From Vibrio orientalis CIP 102891 = ATCC 33934 (GTDB taxonomy: Bacteria > Pseudomonadota > Gammaproteobacteria > Enterobacterales > Vibrionaceae): a stretch of DNA of 64,000 nucleotides. The notes under the pieces are model-generated. The model did no database searches and was not told the DNA's origin. It worked only from the letters and a program-made list of their open reading frames with translations. A program made the translations under genes and the position numbers. Below, in pieces: positions 18,318-29,811 of the stretch. Position 1 is the first letter of the stretch, and the number at the start of each line of letters is the position of its first letter. The stretch is taken from positions 124,001-188,000 of the forward strand of contig NZ_ACZV01000002.1 in assembly GCF_000176235.1 (NCBI RefSeq), read 5' to 3'.

Positions 18318-18764
18318 CTAGCCTTGCATCTGCTTCTCTTTGATTTCTGCAAGTGTTTTACAGTCAATACAAAGGTCTGCAGTTGGTCGAGCTTCAAGAC
18401 GGCGAATACCAATCTCAACGCCACAAGATTCACAGAAGCCAAAATCATCTTCTTCGATTTTATTTAGCGTCTTTTCAATCTTTTTGATTAGGCGACGTTC
18501 ACGATCACGGTTACGAAGCTCTAAGCTAAACTCTTCTTCTTGAGAAGCACGGTCAACGGGATCTGGAAAGTTTGCTGCTTCGTCCTGCATATGGTGCACA
18601 GTGCGATCAACTTCTTCCATGAGCTGGTTGCGCCAAGCTGATAAAATTTTTGTAAAATGAGCCATTTGCTCAGGTGACATGTATTCTTCACCTGCTTTCT
18701 CTTGGTATGGCTCAACCCCTGCAATGGCTAGGATGCCTAGCGCTTTTTTCTTTGATTCTGGCAT
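18318..18764 (-). CDS. dksA: RNA polymerase-binding transcription factor DksA
   Basis: Binds the RNA polymerase secondary channel and, with ppGpp, mediates the stringent response. It has 148 residues (E. coli 151). A long coiled coil with the acidic tip DPVDRAS is followed by a C4 zinc finger (CESCG...CIDCK). The start [20 protein letters not shown] matches the family and has an AGGAGATG ribosome-binding site. Likely its own promoter lies in the 138-bp gap to sfsA. Confidence 0.98.
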   Translation of the reverse strand: MPESKKKALGILAIAGVEPYQEKAGEEYMSPEQMAHFTKILSAWRNQLMEEVDRTVHHMQDEAANFPDPVDRASQEEEFSLELRNRDRERRLIKKIEKTLNKIEEDDFGFCESCGVEIGIRRLEARPTADLCIDCKTLAEIKEKQMQG

Positions 18765-18902
18765 GCAGCATCTCCTACTAACACCTAGTCAACTGCGCTC
18801 GCAGTTAATTTAAGGCGGGTATCTATAGCAAAAAGAGTCATCAGAGGCAAATACTGGTGAGTAAAGTTATTGTCAATGTGAAGGCGTCATCACTTTTAGC
18901 CG

Positions 18903-19616
18903 TTAATGACTGAAATTGAGCGCTTCGACTAATTTTATCTCACTGTTGGAAAGTTGTGCTTTGTAGCACAGGACTTCCACTCCTTGCTCTTGTGCGTCTT
19001 TTAGTAATTGTGAATATTTGGCGTCTATATGGGTTGCAGGAGAAACTTTTTCAATACCTGAATGTAAAACAGTAAACAAAAGTACCGCTCTGCTTCCACT
19101 TTGCGCCATTTCTGTGAGTTCTCTCAGATGTTTCTGACCGCGTGTTGTGACGGCATCTGGGAAATACCCTTGCCCCGGTTTTTCTTCATCCAATAAGGTG
19201 ACGCTTTTAACCTCTATATAGCATTTTGGTGCATTTTCTGAATTGAGCAAGATATCAATCCGGCTATTTTCTTTGCCATACTTCACCTCAGTTTGAAGTA
19301 GGTCGTATCCTTGCAGCTCTTTAATGACACCAGACTCGATAGCTTCGACGGCTAATTGATTGGCTCTCGCGGTGTTAATACAGATGCGATGGCCTAAGGC
19401 CGTTTCAGTCAGTTCCCAACTGTTAGGGTATTTTCTTTTCGGGTTATCAGAGGTGGAATACCACACTTTGTTACCTTGAGTCGCACAACCTGTCATTGCC
19501 CCTGTGTTGGCGCAATGAATGGTGCGCTCACTGCCGTCTGGCAAACTAATGTCAGTCAGAAAGCGTTTGTAGCGTTTGATTAATGTGGCTTGTTCTAATG
19601 CTGGTTCGAACTTCAT
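18903..19616 (-). CDS. sfsA: Sugar fermentation stimulation protein SfsA
   Basis: DNA/RNA-associated protein of the SfsA family; in E. coli it raises maltose-gene expression and resembles a nuclease fold. It has 237 residues from ATG 19616 ([20 protein letters not shown]. coli 234). The frame runs 23 codons further upstream, into the hrpB side, but this is not conserved. Motifs [17 protein letters not shown] and YIEVKSVTL...GQGYFPDA are intact. sfsA lies next to dksA as in E. coli, and it is divergent from hrpB with only 62 bp between the starts. Molecular function is uncertain in the family. Confidence 0.94.
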   Translation of the reverse strand: MKFEPALEQATLIKRYKRFLTDISLPDGSERTIHCANTGAMTGCATQGNKVWYSTSDNPKRKYPNSWELTETALGHRICINTARANQLAVEAIESGVIKELQGYDLLQTEVKYGKENSRIDILLNSENAPKCYIEVKSVTLLDEEKPGQGYFPDAVTTRGQKHLRELTEMAQSGSRAVLLFTVLHSGIEKVSPATHIDAKYSQLLKDAQEQGVEVLCYKAQLSNSEIKLVEALNFSH

Positions 19617-19678
19617 TTGGGACTGGCTACTGTTTTTATGTACAATACTTGCCAACATTACACCACAAGGTTCCCCCA

Positions 19679-22132
19679 TTGTCACAATTGCCTATTCAAG
19701 GCGTGATGCCAGAGCTACTCTCTGGTGTGCGCGAAAGCTCTCAGCTGATTTTAAAAGCGGCTCCTGGTGCAGGTAAATCGACCTACTTTCCTTTGCAATT
19801 GCTATTGGAAAAGGTGGTGGATGGCAAAATCATTATGCTTGAACCAAGACGCTTAGCGGCGAGAAACATTGCCCGCTACCTTGCTAGTCAGCTTGGCGAA
19901 AATGTCGGTGAACGCATTGGTTACCGTGTCCGTGGGGAGAAAAAAACCAGTGCGCGTACTCAGCTTGAAGTGGTGACGGAAGGGGTTCTGACTCGCATGA
20001 TCCAATCGGATCCTGAATTGTCAGGTGTTGACCTAGTGATCTTTGATGAGTTCCATGAGCGCAGCATTCATGCCGACACCGCGTTAGCTTTTTGTTTAGA
20101 AATTCAAGAAGCGCTGCGTGACGATCTTAAATTGGTAGTGATGTCGGCGACACTTGATCAGAATGCTTTGGGCAAGTTGCTTCCTGAGGCGGTTTTTATT
20201 GAGTCTCACGGGCGCAGTTACCCAGTCGAGTTTCGTTATATCAACGCCAAAGCCAATGATCGCTTAGAAGATCTGATGACCAAGCAGATCACTAGCCTGA
20301 TGAGTAGCGAAAGCGGCTCATTATTAGCATTTTTACCCGGTGTGGCAGCAATCAAACGCGTCGAAGAAAGATTGCAAACTCTCTCCTCAGATATTCAAGT
20401 GTGTCCCTTGTATGGACAGTTGGATTTTGCTCAGCAGCAGGCAGCGATTCAACCTGCTAGTAGCGGGTTACGTAAAGTGGTCTTGGCAACCAACATCGCA
20501 GAAACGTCATTGACGATTGAAGGCATCCGTTTGGTGGTCGATTCAGGTTTAGAACGTGTCGCTAAGTTTGATTTGAAAAGTGGTGTCACCCGTCTAGAGC
20601 AGGTAAGGATTGCGCAATCTTCTGCCGAGCAACGGGCAGGACGGGCCGGTCGTATCGAGCCTGGAATTTGTGTGCGTCTGTACAGCGAAGGGCAACTCAA
20701 TCAGCAACCTTATGTTCCTCAGCCAGAAATTGTCCACAGTGACTTAGCAAACTTAGTTTTAGAGTTAGCGCAATGGGGGGCACAAAACCCAGATGACTTA
20801 GGCTGGTTAGATACTCCTCCTGCCGCGGCGGTCAATCAAGCCAAGTCGTTATTGCTGCAGCTTGGCTTACTCGATAACAAGGGGCAGCTTACAGAAACGG
20901 GCATACTCGCGGGTGAGCTTGGATTAGAACCGAGAAGTAGCGCGATGCTGGCGAATGCGAAGGGTGAATTGAATACCGCGCTGGCGATTATCGCTTTACT
21001 CGAAGAGCCTGAGCGAAACGTGCTGGACTTTATGCATAGTGTTCACCGCTTAAAAATAGCGAAACACAGTAAGCAAAAACTAGTGACTCAACGAGCAAAA
21101 ACACTTGCGGCAAAAATGAAGCATCGCTTTGAACTCTCACAGGTCGATGAATCTCATGTCGCTTGGTTACTGGCAATAGCCTTTCCAGACCGAATTGCGC
21201 AGTTGCGACGTAATCAATTGGGCCGATTTGTTCTTGCCAATGGTCATGGCGCGCAAGTTCAAGAGAGTGAGCGTCTTGCAGGTAGTGATTATCTTGTTGT
21301 CATCGACCTGATGCGTAGCCAGTCCGATTCATCGATGATCTATTCTGCGCTTGAGCTGGATATTGTTCAGTTGCAGTCCCACTGCCCAGATTTATTTATT
21401 GTGCAGGACAGCGTTGATTGGGATGAACAGAAAGGACGCTTAGTTGCAGAGCAGCAAACAAAATTAGGCCGACTGGTGATTGAGAGTAAAGCGCTACCTG
21501 AGCCGTCTAGCGAAAAAATGACCGAAGCTTTACTTACTTTTATTCAGCGTAAAGGGCTATCGGTATTAAATTGGAACCCAGCTAGCCAAGAGCTATTAGA
21601 GCGGATTCGTTGTGGGCAGGAGTGGTTACCAGAACAGTCCTGGCCAGAGCTTGATGATGCGAGCCTGTTGGCGAATTTAGATGCGTGGTTAGCGCCTTAT
21701 TTGAATGGCGTTAACTCAGTCAAAGCATTGGCTAAAGTGGATCTTGAAGCTGCGCTGTTAGCTTATTTGGGCTGGCCATTGAATCAAGACATAGAGCAAC
21801 TGCTGCCAACCCACTACCAAGTGCCAACTGGAAGCAGAAAGAAAATTCGTTACCAACAGGGGCAAGAGCCGGTGTTATCGGTGCGCATGCAAGAAGTGTT
21901 TGGTGAACAAGCGTCACCAGAAATTGCTCAAGGTAGAAAGCGACTGGTATTGGAGTTACTCTCTCCGGCGCAAAGGCCGCTGCAGGTGACCCGAGACTTA
22001 GCAAGTTTTTGGGCGGGCGCTTACAAAGAAGTACAAAAAGAGATGAAAGGGCGCTATCCAAAACATGTATGGCCGGATAATCCAGCAACGCATGTAGCGA
22101 CAACTAAAACCAAACGACAGCTAAATTCATGA
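19679..22132 (+). CDS. hrpB: ATP-dependent helicase HrpB
   Basis: DExH-box helicase, 817 residues (E. coli about 809). Walker A is APGAGKST, motif II DEFHERS, motif III SAT, and motif [10 protein letters not shown]. The C-terminal HrpB domain ends in [17 protein letters not shown] and [11 protein letters not shown], as in E. coli. The start is taken as TTG 19679 ([13 protein letters not shown]), eight bases after AAGG; upstream residues overlap sfsA and are not conserved. The stop overlaps the mrcB start by four bases (ATGA). The RNA substrate is not established in the family. Confidence 0.95.
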   Translation: MSQLPIQGVMPELLSGVRESSQLILKAAPGAGKSTYFPLQLLLEKVVDGKIIMLEPRRLAARNIARYLASQLGENVGERIGYRVRGEKKTSARTQLEVVTEGVLTRMIQSDPELSGVDLVIFDEFHERSIHADTALAFCLEIQEALRDDLKLVVMSATLDQNALGKLLPEAVFIESHGRSYPVEFRYINAKANDRLEDLMTKQITSLMSSESGSLLAFLPGVAAIKRVEERLQTLSSDIQVCPLYGQLDFAQQQAAIQPASSGLRKVVLATNIAETSLTIEGIRLVVDSGLERVAKFDLKSGVTRLEQVRIAQSSAEQRAGRAGRIEPGICVRLYSEGQLNQQPYVPQPEIVHSDLANLVLELAQWGAQNPDDLGWLDTPPAAAVNQAKSLLLQLGLLDNKGQLTETGILAGELGLEPRSSAMLANAKGELNTALAIIALLEEPERNVLDFMHSVHRLKIAKHSKQKLVTQRAKTLAAKMKHRFELSQVDESHVAWLLAIAFPDRIAQLRRNQLGRFVLANGHGAQVQESERLAGSDYLVVIDLMRSQSDSSMIYSALELDIVQLQSHCPDLFIVQDSVDWDEQKGRLVAEQQTKLGRLVIESKALPEPSSEKMTEALLTFIQRKGLSVLNWNPASQELLERIRCGQEWLPEQSWPELDDASLLANLDAWLAPYLNGVNSVKALAKVDLEAALLAYLGWPLNQDIEQLLPTHYQVPTGSRKKIRYQQGQEPVLSVRMQEVFGEQASPEIAQGRKRLVLELLSPAQRPLQVTRDLASFWAGAYKEVQKEMKGRYPKHVWPDNPATHVATTKTKRQLNS

Positions 22133-24504
22133 CTAAGAAAAACACCACGGCGACGACGAAGAGCAAAACAAGTAAAACGACGAAGAGTGCCGCTCGAAAG
22201 CCAAGTCGAAAGTCGCCCAAGCGCAAACCGAATACCTCGGCAAAGCATCGTTGGCTAAAAATATTGTGGGGAATTGGTTGGAAGCTCGGCGTGGCTGTGT
22301 TTGCCGTGTTGCTGTTCGTTGGTATCTACCTTGATAGCGTCGTCAAACAGCGCTTTGAGGGGCAACTGTTTGACTTGCCTACGGTAGTGTATGCGCGAAT
22401 CCTGAACTTGGCGCCTGGTGATTCGATTACCATTCAAGAAGTACGTAACGAGTTGGATGTACTGAACTACCGTAAGGTGCGTCAGCCCCGTTATCCCGGT
22501 GAGTACTCGTCATCATCAACAAAAATTGAGCTGATTCGCCGACCATTTGAGTTTAGCGATGGCCCAGAGCCTGATCGTCATGTGATGCTGCATTTCGATT
22601 CTAGCAGCGTAACCCGTATTCAATCTCTAGAGCAAAAAGGGGATATGGGTTACTTACGTATCGAGCCAAAAATGTTGGGGATGTTGGAAAAGAATAACGA
22701 TCAACAACGTCTGTTCTTGCGTCGAGACCAATTTCCTGAAGTGATGGTTGATGCACTGCTAGTCACAGAAGATCGCGACTTCTATCAGCATGATGGTGTT
22801 TCACCGTTGGCGATTGCTCGTGCTTTGGTTGCCAACGTTAAAGCGGGCCGCACGGTTCAAGGCGGTAGTACCTTGACTCAGCAGTTAGCAAAAAACATCT
22901 TCCTTTCTAGTGATCGAACCTTGTGGCGAAAAGTGCGTGAAGCCTATATCGCACTGATCCTCGACTACCGTTACAGTAAAGATCGCATCTTAGAAGCGTA
23001 TTTAAACGAAGTTTATTTAGGTCAAAGCGGTGGTGAGGCGGTACATGGTTTTGGTCTTGCTTCTCGCCTTTACTTCGGTCAGCCAATTCAAGAACTGCGC
23101 ATCGATCAATTGGCTTTGCTGGTGGGTATGGTGAAAGGCCCATCTTATTACAACCCGATTCGTTTTCCTGAACGTGCTAAAAAGCGCCGTGATCTCGTGC
23201 TGCGCTTGATGATGCAGCAAGATATTTTAACCGCCAATCAATTTGATATGGCGGCGAGTCGACCGCTGGATATTCAAGACAATCCGCGCATTGCGAGCAG
23301 ACAGCCTGCTTACTTCCAACAACTCAAGATTGAGCTGAAGGAAAAAGTCGGTGAAGCGTTCCAGTCGGATGTGGGCTTACGAGTATTTACCTCACTTGAT
23401 CCGGTTTCACAGCAAAAACTAGAGCAAGCGATCGCACGTAAGATCCCTCAGTTAGCGAGTGTGGCGGGCAAATCATTGGAAGGTGCAGCGGTTGCGGTTG
23501 ACCGTCATACGGGTGAAATCCGCGCCATGGTTGGCGGCAAACGCACTGGTTATGATGGCTTTAACCGTGCGCTAAATGCCAGTCGTCAAATTGGCTCGTT
23601 AGCTAAACCAGCTGTTTATCTTGCCGCGTTAGAGCAGCCAGAGAAATATAACTTAGCAACCACCTTGCATGATAAGCCGATTAGCTTAAAGGGCAGTAAA
23701 GGTAATGTTTGGTCGCCAAGAAACTATGACCGTAAGTTTCGTGGCGATGTGCCGCTCTATACCGCATTGGCAAAATCACTCAACGTACCCACGGTTGAGC
23801 TTGGCATGCAGGTCGGTATACCAAGCGTGGTGAAAACATTAGAGAAGCTTGGGGTGGATAAGAGTGAAATACGCCCCGTGCCATCAATGTTCTTAGGCTC
23901 GTTTACCTTAACGCCATTTCAGGTTGCGCAGATGTACCAAACGCTGACCAATTCTGGCAAACAAGCGAAATTGTCCGCGCTACGTTCAGTGATTGATCTC
24001 GATGGCAACGTACTATTCCAATCGTTGCCGCGAGTTTCTCAAACGGTTGACCAACAAGCGGCATGGTTGACGACTTACGCCATGAAGCGTGGGGTATTAG
24101 AAGGCACTGGACGCTACCTCAATAGTCAATTCTCTTGGGCGGCACTAGCAGGTAAAACCGGTACCAGTAATGACACCAAAGATAGTTGGTTTGTCGGTGT
24201 TGATGGCCGTGAGGTGACCACCATTTGGTTAGGGCGTGATGATAATAAGTCGACTAAGCTAACGGGTTCGAGTGGTGCGCTGCGAGTTTACGCTGAGTAC
24301 CTAAAACATCGTATTCCACAAAAGCTGGCACTGCCTTGGCCACAAGGGATCTCAACTTATGGCTTTGCAAAAACCGCCCAGGGCAATTTGGCTCTCGATT
24401 GCAGCAATGAATTTAAGTTACCAATCTGGGATGCCCAAGGGGCGTTTAAGAGCCAGTGTGACAACCAACCGAAGCAGTGGATCAAAAAACTATTTAGCTG
24501 GTAG
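22129..24504 (+). CDS. mrcB: Penicillin-binding protein 1B (bifunctional class A PBP)
   Basis: Peptidoglycan synthase that polymerises glycan strands and cross-links them. It has 791 residues. A very basic cytoplasmic N-terminus of about 45 residues precedes one transmembrane helix (GVAVFAVLLFVGIYL), the UB2H domain, then a GT51 glycosyltransferase with catalytic E214 (EDRDFYQHDG), and a transpeptidase domain with SxxK S490 (GSLAKP), SLN and K676 (KTGTS). It should work with an outer-membrane LpoB-type activator, not encoded here. It is translationally coupled to hrpB by an ATGA overlap, the same order as E. coli. Confidence 0.97.
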   Translation: MTKKNTTATTKSKTSKTTKSAARKPSRKSPKRKPNTSAKHRWLKILWGIGWKLGVAVFAVLLFVGIYLDSVVKQRFEGQLFDLPTVVYARILNLAPGDSITIQEVRNELDVLNYRKVRQPRYPGEYSSSSTKIELIRRPFEFSDGPEPDRHVMLHFDSSSVTRIQSLEQKGDMGYLRIEPKMLGMLEKNNDQQRLFLRRDQFPEVMVDALLVTEDRDFYQHDGVSPLAIARALVANVKAGRTVQGGSTLTQQLAKNIFLSSDRTLWRKVREAYIALILDYRYSKDRILEAYLNEVYLGQSGGEAVHGFGLASRLYFGQPIQELRIDQLALLVGMVKGPSYYNPIRFPERAKKRRDLVLRLMMQQDILTANQFDMAASRPLDIQDNPRIASRQPAYFQQLKIELKEKVGEAFQSDVGLRVFTSLDPVSQQKLEQAIARKIPQLASVAGKSLEGAAVAVDRHTGEIRAMVGGKRTGYDGFNRALNASRQIGSLAKPAVYLAALEQPEKYNLATTLHDKPISLKGSKGNVWSPRNYDRKFRGDVPLYTALAKSLNVPTVELGMQVGIPSVVKTLEKLGVDKSEIRPVPSMFLGSFTLTPFQVAQMYQTLTNSGKQAKLSALRSVIDLDGNVLFQSLPRVSQTVDQQAAWLTTYAMKRGVLEGTGRYLNSQFSWAALAGKTGTSNDTKDSWFVGVDGREVTTIWLGRDDNKSTKLTGSSGALRVYAEYLKHRIPQKLALPWPQGISTYGFAKTAQGNLALDCSNEFKLPIWDAQGAFKSQCDNQPKQWIKKLFSW

Positions 24505-24600
24505 CGATCAATTTGATGAAAAATTAAGAGAATTAGGTCTTTACGCCATTTTACGCACCCAGTATAAACGTAGGAACGAACTTAGAAAGGAACTCGCACT

Positions 24601-26889
24601 GTGAGAACGATGACTTATCTCATCATAAGCATATTCAGCATGATGACATTTGGTGTGATGGCGCAATCGACAGAAAAGCAAGCGCCAAGACCTAAAGTTG
24701 CTTTGGTACTAGCTGGTGGAGGTGCCAAAGGTGCGGCTCATATCGGCGTGCTAAAAGCGCTCGAAGAGTTAAGAGTTCCTGTTGATTACATTACCGGGAC
24801 CAGTATGGGCTCCTTTGTTGGTGGTTTATACGCGACAGGGATGAGCGCCGAAGAGATCGAAGCTTTTATCGAAACGGTCGATTGGAATAGCGGTTATCGT
24901 GATCGTGTCGATCGTAGTCAGCGTAAAGTGCAAGACAAGGAGTACGAAGATAGGTATCAATTGACGACCGATCTTGGGCTGCGCTGGGGAGAAATTCGCG
25001 GTACTAAGGGCATTGTTCAAGGACAGGGCATGCTTAAGTTATTACGTGAAACCGCGGGTAACCTTCCTCCTTTCCAGTCGTTTGATCAACTCGCGATCCC
25101 TTACCGATCTGTTGCAACTGATATTGTTAACTTAGAGCCAGTGGTTATTGGTGATGGCTATCTTGTCGATGCGATGATGGCGAGCATGTCGGTTCCCGGT
25201 GCTTTGCCTCCGTATAAGTTAGATGGCAAGTTGTTAGTCGACGGTGGGGTGACCAACAATATGCCGGTTGATGTTGCTCGTGAGCTGGGTGCTGATATCG
25301 TTATTGCGGTTGATATCAGTACTGAATATAAGAATGAAGAAGATTTTACCAACTTATTCAGTGTTGCTGATCAGCTTTCAAACTACTTAGTTCGCAGTAC
25401 AACGAATCATCAGGCTGAGACATTAACTGAGGATGACTACTTCCTTCGTCCTAAAGTTGGCAAGATGGAAACCACTGAGTTTGATCGAATGCCAGAGGCA
25501 TTCGAGAAGGGCTATCAAGAAGCGATGACGTTCAAGGATGAATTGAGCAAGTTGAGTTTGTCTACTGCAGACTACCAAGAGTATGTTGAGCAGAAACAAG
25601 ATGCGCGGCGCACGCTACGTTATGGTGATGATATTACGGTTGAAAATATCGTGATCAATAACCACACCCACTATTCTGACGACTTGCTTGAGAAGCGCTT
25701 AGGTCTTGAAGAAGGGGAGCAGTACAAAATTGCTCAAGTGGAGGATAGTGTTCAGGCTCTGTATGCATTAGATCGTTTTGAGCTCGTGACCTATCGCTAT
25801 GATGAAGTCGATGGTCAAGATAGCTTAATATTCGATGTGAACGAGAAGTCCTGGGGGCCCAATTACGTCAATTTCCGCTTTTTCTTAGAAGATGATTTCT
25901 CTACAGATAGTCAATACTCTCTTGGCACTTCTGCCAATTTTACTAACTTAAATGCTCATGGCGCAGAGCTGCGAACTAACTTTGAAATTGGTACCGACAA
26001 ACTGATCGAGTTCGAGTTTTACTCACCGTTCTTATCCACGCAAAAGAGCTTTACGACATTTGGTGTGTCTTACAGCAACGAAAAGCGTAATGCGCCTGTT
26101 ACTGGTTTTGAAGATACGTCACTTGAGGCGACAGAAAATTATCTTCCGGTTTCATACCATGAGTGGGCAGCCGAGTGGGCGATAGGCTATCAAGATACCT
26201 TGTGGCGCCGTTTTATGCTTGGTGCTCGTTATGTGGATGGTGAAGGAGAGTTATCGACCTTACCACTCTACGGAGATGTCTCTTTTACCCGTTTAGGGGC
26301 TTTTGCTAGCTACCGAATTGATACCTTAGATAACTACAGTTTACCGACTAAAGGGGTCTACTTAGATCTTGATTACATGGTGTCACATGATAAGAGTGTT
26401 GGTGATACCCAACTTGTTGAGCAGCAGAGAGACGAAGATACGTCTTACGAATTTGGTGCTAAGCTAATCGCCGCTCATACTTTTTCTCGCCATACTTTGG
26501 TCGCAAATGCGGAGCTTGGGTTTGTGACCAGTAAGAACTCATCGGTGCCTATTGATCCGAAAGAGATTGGCGGCTTTTTGAATCTGTCGGGTATTCCGCG
26601 CAATAGCCTAATTGGTGAGAACAAGGCGTTTGGTAGTCTGATATATCGTTATCGCTGGTTTGATAATGACTTTGGTTTGTTCACCTCGCCTTTCTATGTC
26701 GGCACCTCGTTAGAGTATGGTGGGGTCTGGTCTGGTCAGGATACTGATCTGGGCGATGCGCCATTATATGTTGCAGGTTCGGTCTTTGCCGGGGTCGATT
26801 CGCCGATCGGCCCGATTATGCTTGGTTATGGCCGAACAGAACAAAACTATGACTCTGTCTACCTGATTATCGGTACAACATTTAAGTAG
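24601..26889 (+). CDS. Patatin-like phospholipase with POTRA and outer-membrane barrel (PlpD-like, type Vd)
   Basis: Predicted outer-membrane or secreted lipolytic protein, 762 residues. A signal peptide (to about A21) is followed by a patatin domain: oxyanion loop GGGAKGAAH (39-47), nucleophile S68 in GTSMGS, and the Asp of the dyad D214 in DGGVTNN. A POTRA-like stretch follows at about 340-425 (VENIVINNHTHYSDDLLEKRL...YALDRFELVTYRYDE). A C-terminal barrel of the BamA/TpsB kind fills the rest and ends in aromatic YLIIGTTFK. This is the layout of P. aeruginosa PlpD. Start GTG 24601 has AGGA nine bases upstream; ATG 24610 is an alternative. It follows mrcB by 96 bp with no clear terminator. 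Confidence 0.9.
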   Translation: MRTMTYLIISIFSMMTFGVMAQSTEKQAPRPKVALVLAGGGAKGAAHIGVLKALEELRVPVDYITGTSMGSFVGGLYATGMSAEEIEAFIETVDWNSGYRDRVDRSQRKVQDKEYEDRYQLTTDLGLRWGEIRGTKGIVQGQGMLKLLRETAGNLPPFQSFDQLAIPYRSVATDIVNLEPVVIGDGYLVDAMMASMSVPGALPPYKLDGKLLVDGGVTNNMPVDVARELGADIVIAVDISTEYKNEEDFTNLFSVADQLSNYLVRSTTNHQAETLTEDDYFLRPKVGKMETTEFDRMPEAFEKGYQEAMTFKDELSKLSLSTADYQEYVEQKQDARRTLRYGDDITVENIVINNHTHYSDDLLEKRLGLEEGEQYKIAQVEDSVQALYALDRFELVTYRYDEVDGQDSLIFDVNEKSWGPNYVNFRFFLEDDFSTDSQYSLGTSANFTNLNAHGAELRTNFEIGTDKLIEFEFYSPFLSTQKSFTTFGVSYSNEKRNAPVTGFEDTSLEATENYLPVSYHEWAAEWAIGYQDTLWRRFMLGARYVDGEGELSTLPLYGDVSFTRLGAFASYRIDTLDNYSLPTKGVYLDLDYMVSHDKSVGDTQLVEQQRDEDTSYEFGAKLIAAHTFSRHTLVANAELGFVTSKNSSVPIDPKEIGGFLNLSGIPRNSLIGENKAFGSLIYRYRWFDNDFGLFTSPFYVGTSLEYGGVWSGQDTDLGDAPLYVAGSVFAGVDSPIGPIMLGYGRTEQNYDSVYLIIGTTFK

Positions 26890-26909
26890 TGTTTCGTTGT
26901 ATCTATGGG

Positions 26910-26939
26910 CTATTCCCATTTCTTATGAGGTGGGAATAG
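26910..26939 (+). terminator. Stem-loop after the patatin gene
   Basis: Perfect 9-bp stem CTATTCCCA (26910-26918) / TGGGAATAG (26931-26939) with a 12-base loop, 21 bp after the stop. There is no T-run, so it may be Rho-assisted or a 3'-end stabiliser. The rest of 26940-27187 is the acnB promoter and leader. Confidence 0.5.
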
Positions 26940-27171
26940 TCATGATAAGTGAGTAAAAATCATAAAACTTTAGTCTTAAGTTGCTATGTTGGTCAAAATG
27001 ATGAGATTTTAATTTAAGGTTAAATTTGCTATCCTACCGCCCACAGTTTGGCCTCTCTGGCACTGTTTCTCAGTCAGCATTGAATGAAAAATATGGCAAG
27101 GAGAGCCAAGTTTCCAAGGATGTTCACTCCCTTATTCTTTGAATAAATAGCAATAAGAGGGAGGAACCGCA

Positions 27172-27195
27172 ATGAGAGGAAAAAGTCGTGCTTGA
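27172..27195 (+). CDS. Possible 7-residue leader ORF overlapping the acnB start
   Basis: ATG at 27172 with a strong GGGAGGA ribosome-binding site encodes MRGKSRA and stops with TGA at 27193-27195. The stop lies three bases past the acnB GTG (27188-27190), in another frame. If translated it would couple to or compete with acnB initiation. No other evidence of expression. Confidence 0.35.
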   Translation: MRGKSRA

Positions 27196-29776
27196 AGCCT
27201 ACCGTAAACACGTCGAAGAGCGTGCTGCCGAAGGAGTTGTTCCTAAACCACTAGATGCCGAGCAAGTTGCAGGCCTTGTGGAACTTCTTAAAAATCCCCC
27301 TCAAGGTGAAGAAGCGTTTATTCTTGACCTTCTAGAGAACCGCATTCCACCGGGTGTTGATGAAGCTGCCTATGTAAAAGCGGGTTTCTTAACTGCCATC
27401 ACTAAAGGTGAAGTTGAATCGCCACTGGTCAGCAAAGAAAAAGCGGCTGAATTGCTAGGTACAATGCAAGGTGGTTACAATATCGAATCACTTGTGTCTC
27501 TACTCGATGATGCACAATTAGCGCCTATCGCAGTTAAAGCTCTGTCTCATACTCTACTGATGTTTGATGCTTTCTACGATGTAGAAGAGAAAGCGAAAGC
27601 AGGCAATGCCTCTGCGCAGCAAGTTCTTCAGTCATGGGCTGATGCTGAGTGGTTCACTGCAAAAGAAAAAGTCGCTGAAAAGATCACTGTAAAAGTTTTC
27701 AAAGTCACTGGTGAAACCAACACCGATGACCTATCTCCAGCTCCAGATGCATGGTCACGTCCTGATATCCCAGTACACGCAAAAGCGATGCTGAAGATGG
27801 AACGTGATGGCATCAACCCTGATGATGCAGGCAATGTTGGTCCAATTAAACAAATCGAAGAGCTACAAAAAGACGGTATTCCACTTGCGTATGTAGGTGA
27901 TGTTGTTGGTACCGGTTCTTCACGTAAATCGGCAACTAACTCAGTGCTTTGGTTCATGGGTGATGATATCCCGTACGTACCAAACAAGCGTACTGGTGGT
28001 GTGTGTCTAGGTGGCAAAATTGCACCAATCTTCTACAACACGATGGAAGACTCAGGCGCACTGCCAATCGAGCTTAATGTTCAAGACATGAACATGGGCG
28101 ATGTGATTGATATCTTCCCGTATGAAGGTGTTGTACGTAAAGATGGCGCAGAAATTTCTAACTTTGAACTGAGCAAAGTACTGCTTGATGAAGTACGTGC
28201 TGGTGGTCGTATTCCACTGATCATCGGTCGTGGATTAACAAGCCGTGCTCGTACCGCTCTTGGTCTAGAAGAAACTGATCTATTTGCTAAGCCAATTGAC
28301 CCATCAGCTTCAGATAAAGGCTACACACTAGCTCAGAAGATGGTTGGTAAAGCGTGTGGCGTTGAAGGCGTGCGTGCAGGTCAGTACTGTGAGCCGAAGA
28401 TGACAACAGTAGGTTCTCAAGATACAACCGGTCCTATGACGCGTGATGAGCTGAAAGACCTTGCGTGTCTTGGCTTCTCTGCTGACCTAGTCATGCAGTC
28501 ATTCTGTCACACTTCTGCATACCCGAAACCAGTTGACGTGAATACTCACCATACGCTACCTGATTTCATCATGAACCGTGCAGGTGTTTCTCTACGTCCG
28601 GGTGATGGTGTTATTCACTCATGGCTAAACCGTATGCTTCTACCTGATACTGTTGGTACAGGTGGTGACTCGCATACTCGTTTCCCTCTAGGTATTTCGT
28701 TCCCTGCTGGTTCTGGTCTGGTGGCATTTGCTGCTGCGACAGGTGTTATGCCACTTGATATGCCAGAATCAATCTTGGTGCGCTTCAAAGGTGAAATGCA
28801 GCCTGGTATCACGCTACGTGACCTAGTACATGCAATTCCACTATACGGTATCAAGCAAGGTCTACTAACAGTAGAGAAAGCCGGTAAGATCAACGAATTC
28901 TCTGGCCGTGTTCTAGAGATTGAAGGTGTTGAGCATCTATCTGTTGAGCAAGCATTTGAGCTGTCAGATGCATCGGCAGAGCGCTCTGCTGCGGGTTGTA
29001 CCGTTAAGCTATCTCAAGAGTCTATCGAAGAGTACCTAAACTCAAACATCGTTATGCTTAAGTGGATGATCGCTGAAGGCTACGGGGATGTGCGTACTAT
29101 CGAACGTCGTATTACGGCGATGGAAGAGTGGCTAGCGAACCCAGAGTTGCTGTCTGCTGATTCAGATGCCGAATACGCTCACGTTATCGAAATCGACCTT
29201 GCTGACATCGATCAGCCAATCTTATGTGCACCAAACGATCCAGATGATGCTCGTCTTCTTTCTGACGTTCAAGGTACTGAGATTCAAGAAGTGTTCATCG
29301 GTTCTTGTATGACCAACATCGGTCACTTCCGTGCAGCGGGTAAGATGCTAGAAGAGTTCAATGGTTCTCTGAGCACTCGCCTATGGGTTGCGCCACCAAC
29401 TAAGATGGATAAAGACCAGCTAACGGAAGAAGGCTACTACGGTATCTTTGGCCGTGCAGGGGTTCGTATTGAAACTCCGGGCTGTTCTCTATGTATGGGT
29501 AACCAGGCACGCGTAGCAGACAAAGCAACAGTAATGTCTACATCAACGCGTAACTTCCCGAACCGTCTAGGTACAGGTGCCAACGTTTATCTAGCGTCTG
29601 CAGAACTTTCTGCAGTTGGTGCGATTCTAGGTCGTATCCCGACGAAAGAAGAGTACCTAGAGTACGCTCAGAAGATTGATGCGACGGCAGCGGATACTTA
29701 CCGTTACCTGAACTTCCATAAAATGGGTCAGTACACGGAAAAAGCGGATACGGTTATTTTCCAAGAGCCAGCATAA
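27188..29776 (+). CDS. acnB: Bifunctional aconitate hydratase 2 / 2-methylisocitrate dehydratase
   Basis: TCA-cycle aconitase that interconverts citrate and isocitrate through a labile [4Fe-4S] cluster; it also acts on 2-methylcitrate products. It has 862 residues (E. coli 865). The N-terminal HEAT-like domain ([22 protein letters not shown]) is AcnB-specific. Cluster cysteines are seen in [17 protein letters not shown] and [11 protein letters not shown], and the swivel domain precedes them. The start is GTG 27188, fixed by homology; GAGAGG lies upstream. AcnB apo-protein is known to bind mRNA, including its own in E. coli. A mini-ORF overlaps its start. Confidence 0.97.
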   Translation: MLEAYRKHVEERAAEGVVPKPLDAEQVAGLVELLKNPPQGEEAFILDLLENRIPPGVDEAAYVKAGFLTAITKGEVESPLVSKEKAAELLGTMQGGYNIESLVSLLDDAQLAPIAVKALSHTLLMFDAFYDVEEKAKAGNASAQQVLQSWADAEWFTAKEKVAEKITVKVFKVTGETNTDDLSPAPDAWSRPDIPVHAKAMLKMERDGINPDDAGNVGPIKQIEELQKDGIPLAYVGDVVGTGSSRKSATNSVLWFMGDDIPYVPNKRTGGVCLGGKIAPIFYNTMEDSGALPIELNVQDMNMGDVIDIFPYEGVVRKDGAEISNFELSKVLLDEVRAGGRIPLIIGRGLTSRARTALGLEETDLFAKPIDPSASDKGYTLAQKMVGKACGVEGVRAGQYCEPKMTTVGSQDTTGPMTRDELKDLACLGFSADLVMQSFCHTSAYPKPVDVNTHHTLPDFIMNRAGVSLRPGDGVIHSWLNRMLLPDTVGTGGDSHTRFPLGISFPAGSGLVAFAAATGVMPLDMPESILVRFKGEMQPGITLRDLVHAIPLYGIKQGLLTVEKAGKINEFSGRVLEIEGVEHLSVEQAFELSDASAERSAAGCTVKLSQESIEEYLNSNIVMLKWMIAEGYGDVRTIERRITAMEEWLANPELLSADSDAEYAHVIEIDLADIDQPILCAPNDPDDARLLSDVQGTEIQEVFIGSCMTNIGHFRAAGKMLEEFNGSLSTRLWVAPPTKMDKDQLTEEGYYGIFGRAGVRIETPGCSLCMGNQARVADKATVMSTSTRNFPNRLGTGANVYLASAELSAVGAILGRIPTKEEYLEYAQKIDATAADTYRYLNFHKMGQYTEKADTVIFQEPA

Positions 29777-29811
29777 TCCCTCGTCATATTTGATTGAGGC
29801 ATAGAATTGAG

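Noticed and set aside
24359..24604. 81-residue ORF overlapping the end of mrcB and the gap after it
   Set aside because: Out of frame with mrcB, most of it lies inside mrcB, and the rest shows no family features.
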